Shown here piece after piece: positions 7,427-8,850 of a stretch of DNA of 8,850 nucleotides. The position numbers were made by a program, and so were the translations under genes. The notes beneath the pieces are model-generated. The model worked only from the letters and a program-made list of their open reading frames with translations, made no database searches and had not been told where the DNA came from. The stretch is from an uncultured Novosphingobium sp. (GTDB taxonomy: Bacteria; Pseudomonadota; Alphaproteobacteria; Sphingomonadales; Sphingomonadaceae), in assembly GCA_937860195.1 (NCBI GenBank), contig CALMBN010000172.1, forward strand, positions 1-8,850, given 5' to 3'. Positions within the stretch are counted from its first letter, which is position 1; every line of letters begins with the position of its first letter.

Positions 7427-8227
7427 TCAGCCTTGCTGCCAATCGAGCAGGGCCTGCCACAATGCCGCTTTACTCCGGGGCCGCGCCATCAGGGTGGTCA
7501 GCCCAGGTGCAGCCAAGGCCGGAATGCTGGGGCCTACATGGTAAAAATGCCGCAAAGGGTCAGCGCTTTTCGCTGGATCGTGGCCAAGAAGCGATGAGAC
7601 GTGCGGACCGAAGCTCAAAACCCGCTGCGGCGCGGCCAAAGCGATGTGATGCTGCGCGATTTTGCCAAGCCCGGTCGCAGCCAACGCGGGCCAATCGGGC
7701 ATCGGCATATGGCGTGGCAGCACGCTGGCGACATAGGCCGCATCAGGCGCGAGCCCCATCGCAGCGAGGATCGCGCGAACCAGCCGGCCTTGCTCGCCAG
7801 AAAGTAGCCCTTGCGAATCCCCCGCCTCCGGATGATCGACCAGCACCATCAGCGGTGCGTTCTGCGGCCCGCGCGGCGGGATGCGGCCAAAAACCTGTCC
7901 ATTGTCGAGCGAGGGTTCGGTCAGCCACCAGGCGGTAAAGGCGGCAAGTTCCTTCGGCCAATCCTCTGGCATTCCGCCCAGCGGTGCGGCAACCGGGGCT
8001 GGCGGCGGGGCGAACTGTTCGGGTGCGGTCGCTGGCGTTTCCATGACGGCAGGTGCGCGCGGCTCCAGCCAGTCGCGCGCAGCATCGCCAAAGTCCTGAT
8101 CGACCCCAGCCTCCCGCCACCAATCAAGCGCAGCGGCGATATCACCGGATAGCAGGCCACGCTGCGGGGCGGGGGGATCGGACAAAGTCACGCTTGTGGT
8201 CTTGACCTGCCCCGCCGCAGCAATCAA
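7427..8227 (-). CDS. uracil-DNA glycosylase superfamily-like protein, catalytically degenerate
   Basis: The protein has up to 266 residues. An Ala/Pro-rich linker (about 53-85) separates an N-terminal helix (DIAAALDWWREAG) from a C-terminal domain resembling family 4 uracil-DNA glycosylases: LMVLVDHPEAGDSQGLLSGEQGRLVRAIL corresponds to the usual LMLVGEAPG...GxPFVGRAGQLLD segment, IALAAPQRVLSFG to the helix-strand that follows, and MARPRSKAALW to the C-terminal HPS...R.P..K...W region. Key features are missing: GEAPG reads VDHPEA, the HPS motif is absent, and there is no cysteine anywhere, so no iron-sulfur cluster can form. Glycosylase activity is therefore doubtful. The start is uncertain: TTG at 8227 is the longest; GTG at 8191 or TTG at 8185 would give LSDPPAPQ-type N-termini and leave more room for divergent promoters. 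It heads the leftward block, 38 bp before the transglycosylase start. Confidence 0.75.
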   Translation of the reverse strand: MIAAAGQVKTTSVTLSDPPAPQRGLLSGDIAAALDWWREAGVDQDFGDAARDWLEPRAPAVMETPATAPEQFAPPPAPVAAPLGGMPEDWPKELAAFTAWWLTEPSLDNGQVFGRIPPRGPQNAPLMVLVDHPEAGDSQGLLSGEQGRLVRAILAAMGLAPDAAYVASVLPRHMPMPDWPALAATGLGKIAQHHIALAAPQRVLSFGPHVSSLLGHDPAKSADPLRHFYHVGPSIPALAAPGLTTLMARPRSKAALWQALLDWQQG

Positions 8228-8270
8228 GGGTTGGGATCAGAAAACAACCGCAAGGCGTGGGGACAGGGCC
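8228..8270. other. short divergent intergenic region
   Basis: This 43-bp gap separates the divergent glycosylase-like and ETF-QO genes. It holds the ETF-QO ribosome binding site (GGGGA, 8259-8263) and a weak inverted repeat, GGTTG (8229-8233) with CAACC (8245-8249). It must hold or adjoin both promoters, but no convincing -10/-35 pair is visible. If the glycosylase-like gene starts at 8191 or 8185 the shared region grows to about 80-86 bp. Confidence 0.4.
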
Positions 8271-8850
8271 ATGAGCGAACGCGAATCGATGCCGTATGAT
8301 GTGGTGATTGTCGGAGGTGGGCCGGCCGGCCTGTCTGCGGCGATCCGCCTCAAACAGGTCAATGCCGATCTGTCGGTCTGTATCCTCGAAAAAGGGTCTG
8401 AGATCGGGGCGCATATCCTTTCGGGCGCGGTGGTTGATCCCAAGGCGCTGGACGAATTGATCCCCGATTGGCGTGCGCAAGGCTGTCCGATGGCAGAGGT
8501 GCCCGTGACCGACAACTGGCACTGGGTGCTTTCGGCCAGGAAGAAATATCCGATCCCGCATTTCCCGATGCCGCCGCTGATGAGCAATCATGGCTGCTAC
8601 ACAGGCAGTCTTGGCAACCTGTGTCGCTGGCTGGCGGGAAAGGCCGAAGATCTGGGCGTGGAAATTTTTCCAGGCTTTCCGGCCAGCGAAGTGCTCTACA
8701 ATGAAGATGGCTCGGTCAAAGGTGTCGCCACGCAGGACATGGGCGTGGCCCGCGATGGCAGCCACAAGGGTGACTTTCAAGCCGGGATGGAGCTCCACGC
8801 CAAATACACCTTCTTTGCCGAAGGCGCGCGCGGCCATCTGACCAAGCAAC
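8271..8850 (+). CDS. electron transfer flavoprotein-ubiquinone oxidoreductase, N-terminal part (3' end outside window)
   Basis: This is the start of ETF-QO, an inner-membrane-associated FAD and 4Fe-4S protein that passes electrons from acyl-CoA dehydrogenases, via the electron transfer flavoprotein, to ubiquinone. The 193 visible codons begin MSERESMPYDVVIVGGGPAG, with the dinucleotide-binding glycines GGGPAGL at residues 15-21 and the ribose-binding acidic end of strand two at E40 (CILEKGSEIGAHILSGAV). These two blocks, the DNWHWVLSARKKYPIPHFPMPP stretch and YTGSLGNLCRWLA are typical of the family. The iron-sulfur cysteines and quinone-binding part lie beyond the window. The ATG at 8271 is 7 nt after GGGGA; the ATG at 8289 is an internal alternative. 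The gene is divergent from the glycosylase-like gene. Other FixC/GeranylGeranyl-reductase-type flavoproteins share the N-terminus, but the ETF-QO-specific segments make the call firm. Confidence 0.94.
   Translation, partial: MSERESMPYDVVIVGGGPAGLSAAIRLKQVNADLSVCILEKGSEIGAHILSGAVVDPKALDELIPDWRAQGCPMAEVPVTDNWHWVLSARKKYPIPHFPMPPLMSNHGCYTGSLGNLCRWLAGKAEDLGVEIFPGFPASEVLYNEDGSVKGVATQDMGVARDGSHKGDFQAGMELHAKYTFFAEGARGHLTKQ

Noticed and set aside
7389..7460. Upstream ATG start for the lytic transglycosylase at 7460
   Set aside because: It would bury an otherwise ideal signal peptide behind 24 charged residues and overlap the preceding gene by 34 bp.
8202..8230. TTGACC at 8202-8207 as a promoter -35 for ETF-QO
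   Set aside because: No sequence resembling TATAAT occurs 16-18 bp downstream, so it is not supported as a promoter on its own.

Overview
The window looks like a chromosomal stretch from a GC-rich alphaproteobacterium, most likely a sphingomonad (Erythrobacter/Altererythrobacter/Novosphingobium-like). This rests on the codon use, the protein sequences (alphaproteobacterial-type DnaE, AlkK-type acyl-CoA ligase, PA0069-type radical SAM protein, ETF-quinone oxidoreductase) and two palindromic intergenic repeats of a kind I recall from sphingomonad genomes. Taxonomy is inferred by eye and was not checked by any search.

Left part (1-3782, + strand): the C-terminal half of the replicative DNA polymerase III alpha subunit (dnaE, cut at the left edge) is followed after 26 bp by a complete medium-chain acyl-CoA ligase of the AlkK type. 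A 134-bp paired-hairpin repeat fills nearly all of the next gap, starting inside the ligase stop codon. It ends just before the ribosome binding site of a small DUF1330 protein.

Middle and right part (3779-8227, - strand): reading leftward, a gene block encodes a uracil-DNA-glycosylase-like protein, an exported Slt70-type soluble lytic murein transglycosylase and the molybdopterin adenylyltransferase-family protein MoaB. A second paired-hairpin repeat follows, then a PA0069-family radical SAM protein whose stop codon overlaps the convergent DUF1330 stop by 4 bp. The first three genes are closely spaced (38-bp gap, then 11-bp overlap) and are probably one transcript; the radical SAM gene sits behind the repeat and an AT-rich leader.

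Right edge (8271-8850, + strand): the N-terminal FAD-binding part of electron-transfer-flavoprotein:ubiquinone oxidoreductase, divergent from the glycosylase-like gene and cut by the window end. With the acyl-CoA ligase it hints at fatty-acid activation and beta-oxidation electron flow, but the two are 5 kb apart and on separate transcripts.

Most of the window is ordinary housekeeping sequence, and I see no mobile element, CRISPR array, RNA gene or defence cassette. The points most worth a second look are the two repeats, which have different sequences but the same architecture (two inverted hairpins around a 76-81-nt core), and the uracil-DNA-glycosylase-like protein, which lacks every cysteine and most family catalytic motifs.
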